From positions 1 to 64,000 of the forward strand of contig CAZKBK010000026.1 of the NCBI GenBank assembly GCA_964551035.1: 64,000 bases of DNA. The letters are read 5' to 3'. Below are positions 16,506 to 25,554 of the stretch, piece after piece. This DNA comes from Chryseosolibacter sp964551035 (lineage in GTDB: Bacteria; Bacteroidota; Bacteroidia; Cytophagales; Cyclobacteriaceae). Every line of letters begins with the position of its first letter. Position 1 is the first letter of the stretch. The position numbers were made by a program, and so were the translations under genes. Below the pieces are notes generated by a model. The model was given only the letters and a program-made list of their open reading frames with translations, was not told the origin of the DNA and ran no database searches.

Positions 16506-17693
16506 ATGATGAAACTTAAAAGTACTCCCTTTCTGGTCATACTGGCCGCCTTGTTGGCCGCCATGTGTTTTGCCGCGCAGGCACAGCCGGAGAACGTGAC
16601 GGAGACAACACCTCCCAAACCCGAAGAACTCCTGAAAAAGATTGCAGACCTCGACAGCGCCTATCATACCCTGTTGGAGATCGACGACGAACGCTACAAT
16701 GACGCCGTGAAAACAATCACGCGGGGATTGCAGAACGCTTCGGACATACAAATACTGCTACCGAATTCATTACTTCTGCTGACCTACTCGGATTTGAAGA
16801 CCCTGGAGGCAAATATTAACAATCCGACTTTTGACGGAATAGGTGACCGGTTTACGGACCAGATTGTAGAAGCTGCTGCTGAACATCTGATTCTCGAATA
16901 CGAGCACGAGCGAAATCTTGAGCCTGAACAAACGACAAAGGGCAGGTTCAAGAAATTTCTCAGTGGCTTATTCAACAACTCCACGGTCCAGCTGCTATTG
17001 AAAAGTAATCCGATAACAGGTTTTATTTCCAGCGCTCTTGCACATGCGGGTGTGTTCGAAAGGCCCAGGACAGCAGAAGTCCTGCTAACGGGAAGCGAAA
17101 TCAGAGCGCTATCGGCCAAGGCCAATGAATCGGTCACAATGTCGTTTACGACATCACCAGTTTCAAATATTGACGGCCCCGCCTATGATTTGCCAATGGT
17201 CGACAGATTCTATGAGACGCTGAACGCGAGAGTTGAGTTTTATCATGAACTGGCAATCCATGGCGATTCCATCCGGCAAATGAACGTTGAATTAAAACTG
17301 GAGGCGTACGCCCTTCAAAAACAGATCAAGACGGGAAGGACGATAATCTGCACGACGCTCGGAATTGATGAGCAGGACTATTACAACTCCCTGCGCGCCA
17401 GGTTAGCATCGAAAAGGCCCAGGGAATGGCTCAGGGACAGACAATTTGAAAAGGCGGTCGCCCTTGCCAACCAAGCCAACGAAATGTTGCCCGAGGTGAT
17501 CCGCCTCCATACAACGATTGTCCAGGGGGCTATCCGCGACGTAAAGGGTCATAGAGCCATTCTTACAAAATATATCGATAATCCCACACTGGCATTAGCG
17601 GCGAAACTCGACGCCAATAAGTTGAAGCAACGGCGTGTAGAGTTCACACACATTCAGGCCGAGCTCGAAAATTATCTTCCAAAGAAAAAATAG
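16506..17693 (+). CDS. Secreted helical hypothetical protein
   Basis: ATG 16506 gives a signal peptide (MMKLKSTPFLVILAALLAAM... cleaved near AAQAQ) and a 395-residue product; a longer in-frame GTG at 16461 overlaps the previous gene. The mature protein is mainly helical and charged, with an internal hydrophobic stretch near NPITGFISSALAHAGVF and a helical C-terminal half suited to coiled-coil formation (RQMNVELKLEAYALQKQI, DANKLKQRRVEFTHIQAELE). No domain recognised. Probably co-transcribed with the preceding secreted protein. Confidence 0.66.
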   Translation: MMKLKSTPFLVILAALLAAMCFAAQAQPENVTETTPPKPEELLKKIADLDSAYHTLLEIDDERYNDAVKTITRGLQNASDIQILLPNSLLLLTYSDLKTLEANINNPTFDGIGDRFTDQIVEAAAEHLILEYEHERNLEPEQTTKGRFKKFLSGLFNNSTVQLLLKSNPITGFISSALAHAGVFERPRTAEVLLTGSEIRALSAKANESVTMSFTTSPVSNIDGPAYDLPMVDRFYETLNARVEFYHELAIHGDSIRQMNVELKLEAYALQKQIKTGRTIICTTLGIDEQDYYNSLRARLASKRPREWLRDRQFEKAVALANQANEMLPEVIRLHTTIVQGAIRDVKGHRAILTKYIDNPTLALAAKLDANKLKQRRVEFTHIQAELENYLPKKK

Positions 17694-17742
17694 GATCAGG
17701 CAGGAAATCTTCAGCAACCGCCTTTCCTGGATCGCCATAAAT

Positions 17743-17789
17743 GGCCGTTGGCTTCCGGCCGCCATGAACGAGGCCAACCGCCAACGGCC
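17743..17789. repeat. Inverted repeat in intergenic spacer
   Basis: GGCCGTTGGC (17743-17752) and GCCAACGGCC (17780-17789) are perfect 10-bp inverted repeats with a 27-nt loop that itself contains GGCCGCC and GGCCAACC. It lies between the stop at 17693 and the permease start at 17919. No T run follows. Confidence 0.6.
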
Positions 17790-17918
17790 CATGGCAAAAA
17801 GCCAACCCACCCCATGCAACCTTCGCGACGCCAGCCCGGTCTTTCCAGGGACAACTATTTTCATCGTTCCTGTAACTTTTCCAAATAAGCGAGTATCCTA
17901 CTCATAATCCGATACCCC

Positions 17919-20288
17919 ATGCTCAGAAACTACCTGGTTGTTGCCTCCAGAAACCTCCGGAAGAACGGATTTTACTCCTTTGTCAACATCGCCGGCCTCG
18001 GGATCGGCATCACGTGCTCGATCCTCATCCTCCTCTGGGTGGCCGATGAGACCTCGTTCGACAAATTCCATCCCAAAGCGGACCGGTTGTACCAGGTGTG
18101 GGTGAATGCTCATTTTGATGGCCGGATCAACGCCTGGCGATCCGTACCCCTGCCCACGCACGAGGCCATGAAACCCGCCGATGCGAATATTGTGCGCGCG
18201 GCCGTCAGCGATTGGGGTGGCGACCACCTGCTCGCAACGGCCGACGATAAGCGCCTGAACAAACGCGGCTTCAACGTCAGCGAGGAGTTCCTGGAAATGT
18301 TTGAGTTCCCCCTCATCGCAGGCGATGCCGGACAAGTGCTCGACGACGCCAGCAACATTGTAATTACCGAATCTACCGCGAAGGCGCTTTTCGGGGATGA
18401 AGACCCCATGGGCAAGGTCATTCGTGTCGACAACCAGTTCGACCTCAACGTTGCCGGCATACTCAAGGACGTTCCCCGCAACTCGTCGTTCCAGTTCGAT
18501 TTTCTCCTTCCCTACAAGCATTGGCAAAGCACCAACGAATGGGTGAGAAGGAATGAAACCAACTGGGGCAACTACTCCTTCCAGGTGTATGTGGAACTCA
18601 ACGATCCCGCGAACAAAGCCGCCGTTGAGAACAGCATCCGGGGCATGCTCGGCGAACACGGCGAGGATGAGGAAATCAAACACGAATTTTTCCTTTACCC
18701 GCTCCTTCGATGGAGGTTGTATTCCGATTTTGAAGACGGCGTGGAGCAGGGCGGCATGAGCGACTACGTCCAACTCTTCACCGTCGTTGCCGTGCTCATC
18801 ATCGTCATCGCATGCATCAACTTCATGAACCTCGCCACGGCGAGAAGTGAACGACGGGCGCGGGAAGTGGGCATCCGGAAAAGTGTCGGCTCGCGCCGGA
18901 TCGAACTCATTCTCCAGTTCATCGGCGAGTCCATGATGATTGCGTTCCTCTCATTTACCCTCGCCATCATCGCAGCGCAATTGTTGCTGCCGTACTACAA
19001 CACGCTGGTTGATAAGGAACTGACGATCGACTACACCAGCACTACGTTCTGGATATTCGCGCTGGGACTGATACTCGTTACCGGTGTGGTCGCGGGCAGC
19101 TATCCCGCGTTCTATCTGTCCGGTTTTCAACCCGTAAAAGTATTGAAAGGCAAGCCCACCATCGGGAAAGGTGCCAGCCTCCCGCGTAAGATCCTGGTTA
19201 CGCTGCAGTTTGGCTCCTCCATTTTCCTGATCATATCCATGTTCGTGATCTACAACCAGATCCAGCTTGCCAAAGGCCGCGACATCGGTTACTCCCAGGA
19301 GAACCTCATCACCGTTCCGCTCAACAAAGACTACCAGGACAACCTGAGACCACTGAAGCTTGAACTCCTGGCATCCGGCGCCGTTGAATCGATGGTCCGC
19401 GCCAACAGCGCGATCACCGACATCAACTCGAATAATTTCGTCGGCTGGCCCGGCAAACCCGACGAGCTGAAAGTGATCTTCACCACCATCGTCACCGGCT
19501 ACGACTGGGCAAAAACCATGGGGGTAAAAATGATCGCGGGCCGCGACTTTTCCGAAGATTTCAAATCCGACAGCGCCGCCATCGTCGTCAATAAAGCGGC
19601 CGTTGAACTCATGGGCCTGGAGGATCCCCTGGGAACCGAGCTGGACTTGTGGGGCGAGAAGCGCAAGCTCATCGGCGTCTGTGACAATGTGCTCATGGGA
19701 TCCCCGTACGAGGAAGTGAGGCCGATGTTTGCAGTCCTCGATGACTGGGGCGGCTCCATCACCATCCGCCTGAAGGAAACCGGTGACCTGCCCGGCACGC
19801 TGGCGACCGTTGAAAGCATCTTCAGGAAATACGGTCCGGCGCATCCATTCGAGTACACATTCGTGGATGCGGAATTTCAGAAGAAATTCACCACCATCAA
19901 CCTCACCAGTCGCCTGGCCAGCCTGTTCGCCGTACTCGCCATCGTGATCACGGGTCTTGGATTGTTTGCCCTCGCTTCTTTTACCGCCGAGCAGCGCACG
20001 AAAGAGATCGGAATCCGCAAGGTGCTCGGCGCCTCCGTACCCGGCCTTGTCAACCTGATCTCCAGGGACTTTTCGTTGCTGGTCATCATAGCATTCGTCA
20101 TCTGCGCGCCGTTGTCGTGGTGGGCGATGAACATCTACCTGGAACGCTATACGATCAGAACAGAGATCTCATGGTGGATCTTTCCCGTGACGGGCGCCAT
20201 TGCGCTGATCTTCGCGCTGCTGATCGTGAGCACGCAGGCGCTGAGGGCGGCACAGTCAGACCCGGTGAAGTCGTTGCGGCATGAGTGA
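17919..20288 (+). CDS. FtsX/MacB-type ABC transporter permease
   Basis: This 789-residue protein has the Bacteroidota antimicrobial-type permease layout: TM1 near 22-41, a MacB-like periplasmic core (about 45-260), an FtsX block near 281-400 with the signature NLATARSERRAREVGIRK, a second periplasmic core and a final FtsX block near 665-785 with FTAEQRTKEIGIRKVLGAS. No ATP-binding subunit is adjacent. Such permeases usually work with a separately encoded MacB/LolD-type ATPase to move lipoproteins, peptides or drugs. Unlike two of the other three permeases here, it has no PadR gene or N-terminal prefix domain. Confidence 0.9.
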   Translation: MLRNYLVVASRNLRKNGFYSFVNIAGLGIGITCSILILLWVADETSFDKFHPKADRLYQVWVNAHFDGRINAWRSVPLPTHEAMKPADANIVRAAVSDWGGDHLLATADDKRLNKRGFNVSEEFLEMFEFPLIAGDAGQVLDDASNIVITESTAKALFGDEDPMGKVIRVDNQFDLNVAGILKDVPRNSSFQFDFLLPYKHWQSTNEWVRRNETNWGNYSFQVYVELNDPANKAAVENSIRGMLGEHGEDEEIKHEFFLYPLLRWRLYSDFEDGVEQGGMSDYVQLFTVVAVLIIVIACINFMNLATARSERRAREVGIRKSVGSRRIELILQFIGESMMIAFLSFTLAIIAAQLLLPYYNTLVDKELTIDYTSTTFWIFALGLILVTGVVAGSYPAFYLSGFQPVKVLKGKPTIGKGASLPRKILVTLQFGSSIFLIISMFVIYNQIQLAKGRDIGYSQENLITVPLNKDYQDNLRPLKLELLASGAVESMVRANSAITDINSNNFVGWPGKPDELKVIFTTIVTGYDWAKTMGVKMIAGRDFSEDFKSDSAAIVVNKAAVELMGLEDPLGTELDLWGEKRKLIGVCDNVLMGSPYEEVRPMFAVLDDWGGSITIRLKETGDLPGTLATVESIFRKYGPAHPFEYTFVDAEFQKKFTTINLTSRLASLFAVLAIVITGLGLFALASFTAEQRTKEIGIRKVLGASVPGLVNLISRDFSLLVIIAFVICAPLSWWAMNIYLERYTIRTEISWWIFPVTGAIALIFALLIVSTQALRAAQSDPVKSLRHE

Positions 20289-20564
20289 GGGGTGTTCCAT
20301 GGTTCAGGTTTTCTGGTTTCAGGGACGCAGGGCGTTCGCGCCAGTCATGTGTTTCGCGCAGCGTGTGATCCGGAATGGCGGCGACGGAGGTCGCTAATGA
20401 ACACCCTGAAACCGGAGTCGGACCAGGCTACACTGAGCATTGCTGTTAAACCCGGCCTCGACAAGCTCGGCCACCGGGGTCGCGGGGAAAGGATGCGGCT
20501 CCCTTCGGTCGCCGCCATGCAAACGATCACCGGACAACTAACCAATGTCAAAACGTGACGCGGG

Positions 20565-20785
20565 TCACTTCACAACGCTGTCCAACACGCCGGGTAAAAC
20601 CTCGCTGAAGAAGAAACCGAAGGCTGCGTTGTTTTTCCCCGGCTCAACCTTGTAGGTGCGGTTCATTACGATCACGAGGTCATACTTCGGCACGACCAGC
20701 AGGACCTGCCCTCCGTAACCATCGCCATAATGGATCCGCTCGCCTTCAAAATTCCGCGTCCACCATCCTAACGCCGACTCAGCGA
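20565..20785 (-). pseudogene. 5'-truncated serine hydrolase (beta-lactamase family) remnant
   Basis: On the minus strand, ending at a TGA at 20565-20567, about 65-70 codons encode the characteristic C-terminal end of a class C beta-lactamase-like serine hydrolase: ALGWWTRNFEGERIHYGDGY, GGQVLLVVPKYDLVIVMNRT and FGFFFSEVLPGVLDSVVK. No upstream part with the SxxK or YxN motifs exists, because the frame runs into the 3' end of the MocR-type gene in another frame. It is therefore a decayed gene fragment; its 5' limit (about 20785) is approximate. Confidence 0.72.
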
Positions 20786-22237
20786 CTGCGCGCTTCTCAC
20801 GCTTTTTAATAAGATGTCCATCGCCTCCTCCTGTTCGGAAAAATTCATCGACGAGAAGCCTAGCCGGGTAGCGTTCGAACTGAATTTTGTATTGTAGATG
20901 CGCCCGTCAAACATGATGAGCTTCCTTTTTGCCGCCAGAAGGGTGACTTTCTCCAGGTTGACCTTCCGGAATTGTGTCCACACACTCAGTCCCCCATCGG
21001 GGATGCGGAATGAAACGTGGTCCCCCAACCCGCTTTTCAGCAGTGCGCAGAAGTTGTCCCTGCGTTGCCGGTAGATTTTCACCGCTTTTTTGATGTGGTT
21101 CTGGATGATCCCGTTTTTATAGAGTTCGGCAATGGCAATTTCAAGTATGCTGTCGCCCTGGAAATCGATGGCCCTCCTTACGGCTACGGCCTCCTCGATG
21201 AAATTCGTTGGCGCAACCATAAAGCCGATGCGTATCGCCGGTGCGAGCGTCTTCGAAAGCGTGCCGATATAGATCACATTACCGTGCTGGTCAAGGCTCG
21301 CCATGGGGACGATCGGACTGGAAGTATAATGGAAATCGTAGTCGTAGTCGTCCTCGATGATGGCAAAATTATATTGTTGTGCGAGCTTCAGCAGCCGCAC
21401 CCTTCGTTCAGCCGACAGCGTAACCGTTGTGGGGTGATGATGATGGGATATGACATAGACAAGTCTTATCCGTTTTCGTTTGCATAATCTTTCAATGTGA
21501 TCGGTCACGATCCCATCGGCGTCGACAGGCACTTTGTTGATGACACCCCCGGCGCGCTGTAGCGTCAGGGTGGCGGTAACATAACCCGGATCACCCACCA
21601 CAACCTGATCATTTGGCCGGATCAGAACCTGTGCCGCCACATGAAGGCCCATCTGGGAGCCCCTGGTAATGATCATATTGTCCGGCGAAATCTTCAGCGC
21701 CCGCGTCTCCCTGAGGAATTTTGACAGGGTGTCTCTGAGATAGGCCGTTCCCTGAGGGTTTCCATAGTGGAGATATCTCCGGAAGGCCCTTCCCTTTTCA
21801 ACAACGCGGATTTCTTTTGACAGCTTATCGAGGGGCGCCAGCCTGACGTCAGGAAATCCCTCCGCCATGATCAGGCCACTGGCACGCTGGAAATCGGATT
21901 GCGGAAACGGGAAGATGTTTGTCTCCCCGATGTGAAAGCCTGTCTTCGCGGGATAGCGTGAGGGAAGCGGAATCGAAAGGTCTTTGCGGGGCTTTAGTTC
22001 GGGAATCTCCCTGGCGACAAACGTACCCCTTCTCGGCACAACTTCCAGCCACCCTTGCGACACCAGTTCGTCAAGCGCGATCTGAAGGGTTCGCCGGTGT
22101 GTGCCCAAAACTTCTGCCATCGCACGCGTGCCGGGAAGTTTTAGCCCGCTCCTCAGGTCGCCATTGCGGATGTGATTCATCAGCCCCGTGGATAGTTGTA
22201 ACCACACCGGCCGACCGGAGGATCGTTTAAGCGGCAT
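20768..22237 (-). CDS. MocR/PdxR-type regulator (GntR HTH fused to aminotransferase-like domain)
   Basis: ATG 22237 gives 489 residues. A GTG at 22270 would add 11 residues but would place the likely operator inside the gene. Residues about 8-78 are a GntR winged helix (GLKLPGTRAMAEVLGTHRRT, GWLEVVPRRGTFVA), then a linker and a class-I aminotransferase fold with IIEDDYDYDFHY and PLP-lysine Lys329 (YIGTLSKTLAPAIRIGFM). MocR proteins sense PLP or amino compounds and often act on a divergent gene; the divergent gene here is the DoxX-like membrane gene at 22414. The 3' end overlaps a serine-hydrolase remnant. Confidence 0.92.
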   Translation of the reverse strand: MPLKRSSGRPVWLQLSTGLMNHIRNGDLRSGLKLPGTRAMAEVLGTHRRTLQIALDELVSQGWLEVVPRRGTFVAREIPELKPRKDLSIPLPSRYPAKTGFHIGETNIFPFPQSDFQRASGLIMAEGFPDVRLAPLDKLSKEIRVVEKGRAFRRYLHYGNPQGTAYLRDTLSKFLRETRALKISPDNMIITRGSQMGLHVAAQVLIRPNDQVVVGDPGYVTATLTLQRAGGVINKVPVDADGIVTDHIERLCKRKRIRLVYVISHHHHPTTVTLSAERRVRLLKLAQQYNFAIIEDDYDYDFHYTSSPIVPMASLDQHGNVIYIGTLSKTLAPAIRIGFMVAPTNFIEEAVAVRRAIDFQGDSILEIAIAELYKNGIIQNHIKKAVKIYRQRRDNFCALLKSGLGDHVSFRIPDGGLSVWTQFRKVNLEKVTLLAAKRKLIMFDGRIYNTKFSSNATRLGFSSMNFSEQEEAMDILLKSVRSAQSLSRR

Positions 22238-22263
22238 GGCCGACAAGATATCAAGGACAGCCT

Positions 22264-22303
22264 GGTACACCCGGATATTGTTTTTGGTACACGCTTATGT
22301 ACC
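22264..22303. promoter_or_regulatory. Candidate MocR operator: GGTACA repeats
   Basis: GGTACA occurs at 22264-22269 and again at 22286-22291, start-to-start 22 bp (about two helical turns), and the second copy forms a perfect inverted repeat with TGTACC at 22298-22303 (6-bp spacer). MocR/PdxR regulators are known to bind spaced direct repeats, sometimes with an inverted half-site. It sits just upstream of the preferred MocR start and in the intergenic region with the divergent gene. Confidence 0.7.
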
Positions 22304-22413
22304 ACTAAAAATAGAATTTGACGGAGTGAAAACAAAAAGAATCATACGCCCTGTTGCCAACAGCCACGCGCGACAAATCCCTAATCCCTGATACCTAATA
22401 CCTAACACCCCAA

Positions 22414-22854
22414 ATGAAACCCAGTGGTCTTTCGAAATGCGGCGTATTCTTTTTTGCCGTGGCAACGATTGCCTTCGGTGTCCAGCACCTGGTCTATGGC
22501 GATTTCGTCATGGGCAGGGCGCCGGCGTGGCCTTCAGGCGTTCCTGGCCAGCTTGCGTGGGCCAGCGTTTCGGGTGTCCTGCTGGTTGGGCTTGGCGCCG
22601 CCGTAGCCATCGGAAAAAATGGTCGTGCCGCGGCCATCGGCATCGCGGCGATCGTATTTGGATGGGCGCTTATGCGACATCTGTTATCGGCACATTGGAG
22701 TTGGGGTACTGAAATCACGCAAACGGGAAAAGCCCTGGTGCTGTTCGGCGGCGCATTGTCCACGGCGGCAATATCATCACGCAACCGTGCTCCTTTACCT
22801 GACCTGTCTTTCTGGTTCCTTCATGCGGGAAGGCTTGTCTTGCGGCGTTCCTGA
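22414..22854 (+). CDS. DoxX-like membrane protein, N-terminal part (frameshifted)
   Basis: This 146-residue product contains about four transmembrane helices with motifs of the Bacteroidota DoxX-like membrane family (FAVATIAFGVQHLVYGDFV, GVPGQLAWASVSGVLLVGLG, KALVLFGGALSTAA). Intact relatives continue for about another 110 residues. Here the frame ends LVLRRS while the expected continuation (CLAAFLIVCGIEHFMFVEFV) is read in the -1 frame from about 22837 and joins the gene at 22878. So this is the first half of a gene split by a frameshift, or by a sequencing error. It is divergent from the MocR gene and likely its target. Confidence 0.7.
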   Translation: MKPSGLSKCGVFFFAVATIAFGVQHLVYGDFVMGRAPAWPSGVPGQLAWASVSGVLLVGLGAAVAIGKNGRAAAIGIAAIVFGWALMRHLLSAHWSWGTEITQTGKALVLFGGALSTAAISSRNRAPLPDLSFWFLHAGRLVLRRS

Positions 22855-22877
22855 TCGTCTGTGGTATTGAACATTTT

Positions 22878-23192
22878 ATGTTTGTCGAATTTGTGAAGAG
22901 CCTGGTACCGCGGTGGATACCGGGCGACGTTTTCTGGACCTATGTCACGGGTGTCGCGCTGATTGCGGGAGGGATTGGGCTGATCATTGACCGCGCTGCG
23001 AGACTGGCTTCCCTGCTGTCAGGGATCATGGTCTTTATCTGGCTTATTGTTTTGCACATACCCAGAGCCATCATGAGCCGTGGCGATGATGGAAATGAGT
23101 GGATCGCCGTGGTTGAGGCGCTGGCCGTGAGCGGAATTGCCTTTATGATATCAGGACGACTAGCCCAAAAAAACATGTCAAACGCCGAATGA
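22878..23192 (+). CDS. DoxX-like membrane protein, C-terminal part (frameshifted)
   Basis: This 104-residue product begins MFVEFVKSLVPRWIPGDVFW and has about three transmembrane helices (YVTGVALIAGGIGLIIDRAA, MVFIWLIVLHIPRAIMS). The same frame read upstream to about 22840 gives CLAAFLIVCGIEHF, the normal linker to the upstream half, so ATG 22878 is probably an internal Met rather than a true start. The FVKSLVPRWIPG segment mirrors YGDFVMGRAPAWPSGVPG of the first half, as expected for an internally duplicated protein. Confidence 0.68.
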   Translation: MFVEFVKSLVPRWIPGDVFWTYVTGVALIAGGIGLIIDRAARLASLLSGIMVFIWLIVLHIPRAIMSRGDDGNEWIAVVEALAVSGIAFMISGRLAQKNMSNAE

Positions 23193-23255
23193 AAAAATAC
23201 CACCCTTCCGGATTATCGGCCTGGCCCGAAAATGACGCAACTAAAAACCACCAAT

Positions 23256-24167
23256 ATGAAATCTTCAAATCGTAAACACATTGAACAAAAGGTGATCTTC
23301 AAAAGTGAAGGGGAAACCCTGGCGGGAAGAATGTTATTGCCCCCCGGCCATAAGTCTTCGGATAAATTGCCGGCCTTCCTCGTTCTCGGTCCATGGACCC
23401 AGGTGAAAGAGCAAGTGCAATACGCCTATGGCAAACAGTTGGCACAACGGGGATTTGCCGTGCTGAACTTTGATTTCCGCTTTTGGGGCGAAAGTGGTGG
23501 CAAGCCCAGGCATCTCGAAAGCACCGGCGAGAAAATAAAGGACGCCAGGAATGCCCTAAAGTATCTAAAGTCCCTGCCTTATGCGGACACTGAAAACATT
23601 AACGTGATCGGCGTATGTGCCGGAGCGGGCATAGCCATGAAGGCCTTTGGTGAAGATGGGGACGTCGCGCATATCGCCACCGTGGCGGCATGGCTTCAAC
23701 ATCCATCGACCACGCCGGCGTTCTATGGGGGTGATGAGGGCGTAAACCAACGTATTGCCCTTGCCGAAGAAGCGCGGAAGAAACTCGATACGGGCGGCGA
23801 GGTAGACTATGTGGAAGCTTACAACCCGAATGATGCAAAGGCAGCGATGTTCTTTCCACTCGACTACTACGGCAATCCCGAGCGCGGCGCAATACCCCAA
23901 TGGGACAACAAGTTCGCGGTCGCAGGCTGGAAGGAATGGATGATGCTGAACGCCATCGACGGCGTTGCGGAAAAGGTGGATCGGCCCGTGGTGATGATTC
24001 ACAGCGACGGCTCTGCCCTCCCCGACAATGTCAAAAACTTCTATGGCATGATCAAGCATGACGACAAAAAGCTGGTCTGGCTGGAGGGCGAACACACTGA
24101 ATTTTACGATGGCAAAGCACATATCGACCGGGCAGTGAATGAGATACTGGCGTTTTCGGATCTTTAA
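23256..24167 (+). CDS. Alpha/beta hydrolase with Cys in the nucleophile elbow
   Basis: ATG 23256 gives 303 residues; an upstream ATG at 23232 would add eight. The fold shows an oxyanion region (FLVLGPWTQVKEQVQY), LNFDFRFWGESGG, a nucleophile elbow GVCAGAG with Cys121 instead of the usual Ser, and a C-terminal His280 (LEGEHTEFYD). Cys nucleophiles are known in dienelactone hydrolases and in some YcjY-like relatives. There is no signal peptide, so it is cytosolic. It lies in a run of + strand genes downstream of the MocR operator, with an arylamine N-acetyltransferase next. Confidence 0.85.
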   Translation: MKSSNRKHIEQKVIFKSEGETLAGRMLLPPGHKSSDKLPAFLVLGPWTQVKEQVQYAYGKQLAQRGFAVLNFDFRFWGESGGKPRHLESTGEKIKDARNALKYLKSLPYADTENINVIGVCAGAGIAMKAFGEDGDVAHIATVAAWLQHPSTTPAFYGGDEGVNQRIALAEEARKKLDTGGEVDYVEAYNPNDAKAAMFFPLDYYGNPERGAIPQWDNKFAVAGWKEWMMLNAIDGVAEKVDRPVVMIHSDGSALPDNVKNFYGMIKHDDKKLVWLEGEHTEFYDGKAHIDRAVNEILAFSDL

Positions 24168-24233
24168 AGAAGCACGCCGCCTTTCACGGAGAAATGCCGG
24201 CCTTCCATAGGTATGACACCCGCACACGCTTCC

Positions 24234-24998
24234 ATGCGACCGGATATCTATCTGGCGAGAATCGGATTGAGCGATGCATCGGCGGAAAGGATCGCTTCCG
24301 TGGAGTTCTTAACCGACCTGCAGCAAGCGCACATGTTGTCAATACCCTTCGAGGACCTCGATATTCCGATTCGAAAGATCGACCTGGACCTCAACGCCTT
24401 CTACAACAAGGTTGTCATGCGGAAGCGTGGCGGGTTTTGTTACGAGCTCAATGGATTGTTTCAATGGCTTTGTACCAGGCTCGGCTTCACCGCGAACATG
24501 GTGTCCGCGAGGGTGTTCAACAAAGCCACAAAAAGATTCGGCCCCGATTATGATCACATGGCGTTGCTGGTCAGCATCGGTGCAGAATACCTCGTCGATG
24601 TGGGGTTCGGCGATTCATTTCGCACACCCATGCGCGTGCCTGATGGCGTAACGGAAGACACCAGCGGAAAGTACCGGGTCGTCGCCGTTGAAGGTGAAAC
24701 ATTCGAATTACAAAAAATGGAACTTGATACGTGGATACCGCACTACAAATTCTCCAAAGAACATAAGCGCTTGTCTGACTTTAAAGAAATGTGCGACTTC
24801 CATCAAAACCATCCGGAGTCCCATTTCAGAACAAGAATGCTATGCACCATAGCCACGCCCGGAGGGCGGGTTACACTCAGCAACAACTCGCTCACCATTA
24901 CCGACGGCGGAGTAAAAACCCAGTTCGCCGTGCAAGACCGATCCGAATTCAATGCCATGCTTTTGAAATACTTCAACATGCGCGTTGAATTCCTTTAA
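24234..24998 (+). CDS. nat: Arylamine N-acetyltransferase
   Basis: The 254-residue enzyme (from ATG 24234; an upstream ATG at 24213 would add seven residues) has the complete NAT triad at canonical positions: Cys69 in RKRGGFCYELN, His108 in FGPDYDHMALL and Asp122 in YLVDVGFGD. It transfers acetyl from acetyl-CoA to arylamines, hydrazines or similar amines in the cytosol. The length is slightly below the usual about 275. It is followed after 2 nt by a DoxX gene, so it is translationally coupled. The context with a MocR regulator and hydrolase suggests xenobiotic or amine handling. Confidence 0.92.
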   Translation: MRPDIYLARIGLSDASAERIASVEFLTDLQQAHMLSIPFEDLDIPIRKIDLDLNAFYNKVVMRKRGGFCYELNGLFQWLCTRLGFTANMVSARVFNKATKRFGPDYDHMALLVSIGAEYLVDVGFGDSFRTPMRVPDGVTEDTSGKYRVVAVEGETFELQKMELDTWIPHYKFSKEHKRLSDFKEMCDFHQNHPESHFRTRMLCTIATPGGRVTLSNNSLTITDGGVKTQFAVQDRSEFNAMLLKYFNMRVEFL

Positions 24999-25000
24999 AA

Positions 25001-25444
25001 ATGAACCCCATGAACCCTACGCGCCTCGCAATACTTAAAGTCCTGCTGCAGAGCGGGTCCGCAGATAACGGCATCGCTTTTCTTCGCGTCTCCATTGGCG
25101 TGCTGGCGTTCCGGCACGGTTATGACAAACTGGTGAACTATTCCGAAAGAGCCCCGGATTTTTTGGACCCGTTTGGTGTCGGAAGTGAGACTTCCCTGAT
25201 GCTGGCTATTTTTGCCGAGGTACTATGTTCCCTGCTGCTGTGTATCGGGCTGATGACCAGGCTGGCACTCGTCCCGCTCCTGGTGACCATGCTCGTGGCC
25301 CTCTTTGTAGCACATGCCAATGATCCGTTTGCGGTGAAGGAAATGGCTTTGGTCTACCTGCTCATCTTCGTTTCGCTGATGGTGACGGGGCCCGGATGGA
25401 TTTCGCTGGATTTTTTGCTGACCTCCAGGGCATTGAATGATTGA
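25001..25444 (+). CDS. DoxX-family membrane protein
   Basis: This 147-residue protein has four transmembrane segments and DoxX signatures: DNGIAFLRVSIGVLAFRHGYDK, a periplasmic loop (PDFLDPFGVG), LMLAIFAEVLCSLLLCIGLM and LLVTMLVALFVAHANDPF. DoxX proteins are small inner-membrane proteins linked to redox or thiol stress. The start is ATG 25001, with another ATG at 25010. It overlaps the operon ending with the acetyltransferase. It is the second DoxX-like gene in about 3 kb. Confidence 0.85.
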   Translation: MNPMNPTRLAILKVLLQSGSADNGIAFLRVSIGVLAFRHGYDKLVNYSERAPDFLDPFGVGSETSLMLAIFAEVLCSLLLCIGLMTRLALVPLLVTMLVALFVAHANDPFAVKEMALVYLLIFVSLMVTGPGWISLDFLLTSRALND

Positions 25445-25554
25445 ATAACGTTACCGGTAAGATGGCTGCGGTTTGCTGCGGAACCACGATCCAAACGATC
25501 TGCCAGCGAGAGACTGGAAAAGCGCTCGCCGACGGCACATATTGCGGGCACATT

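Noticed and set aside
17743..17789. Inverted repeat considered as a terminator of the gene at 16506-17693
   Set aside because: The loop is 27 nt and no T run follows; kept only as a repeat.
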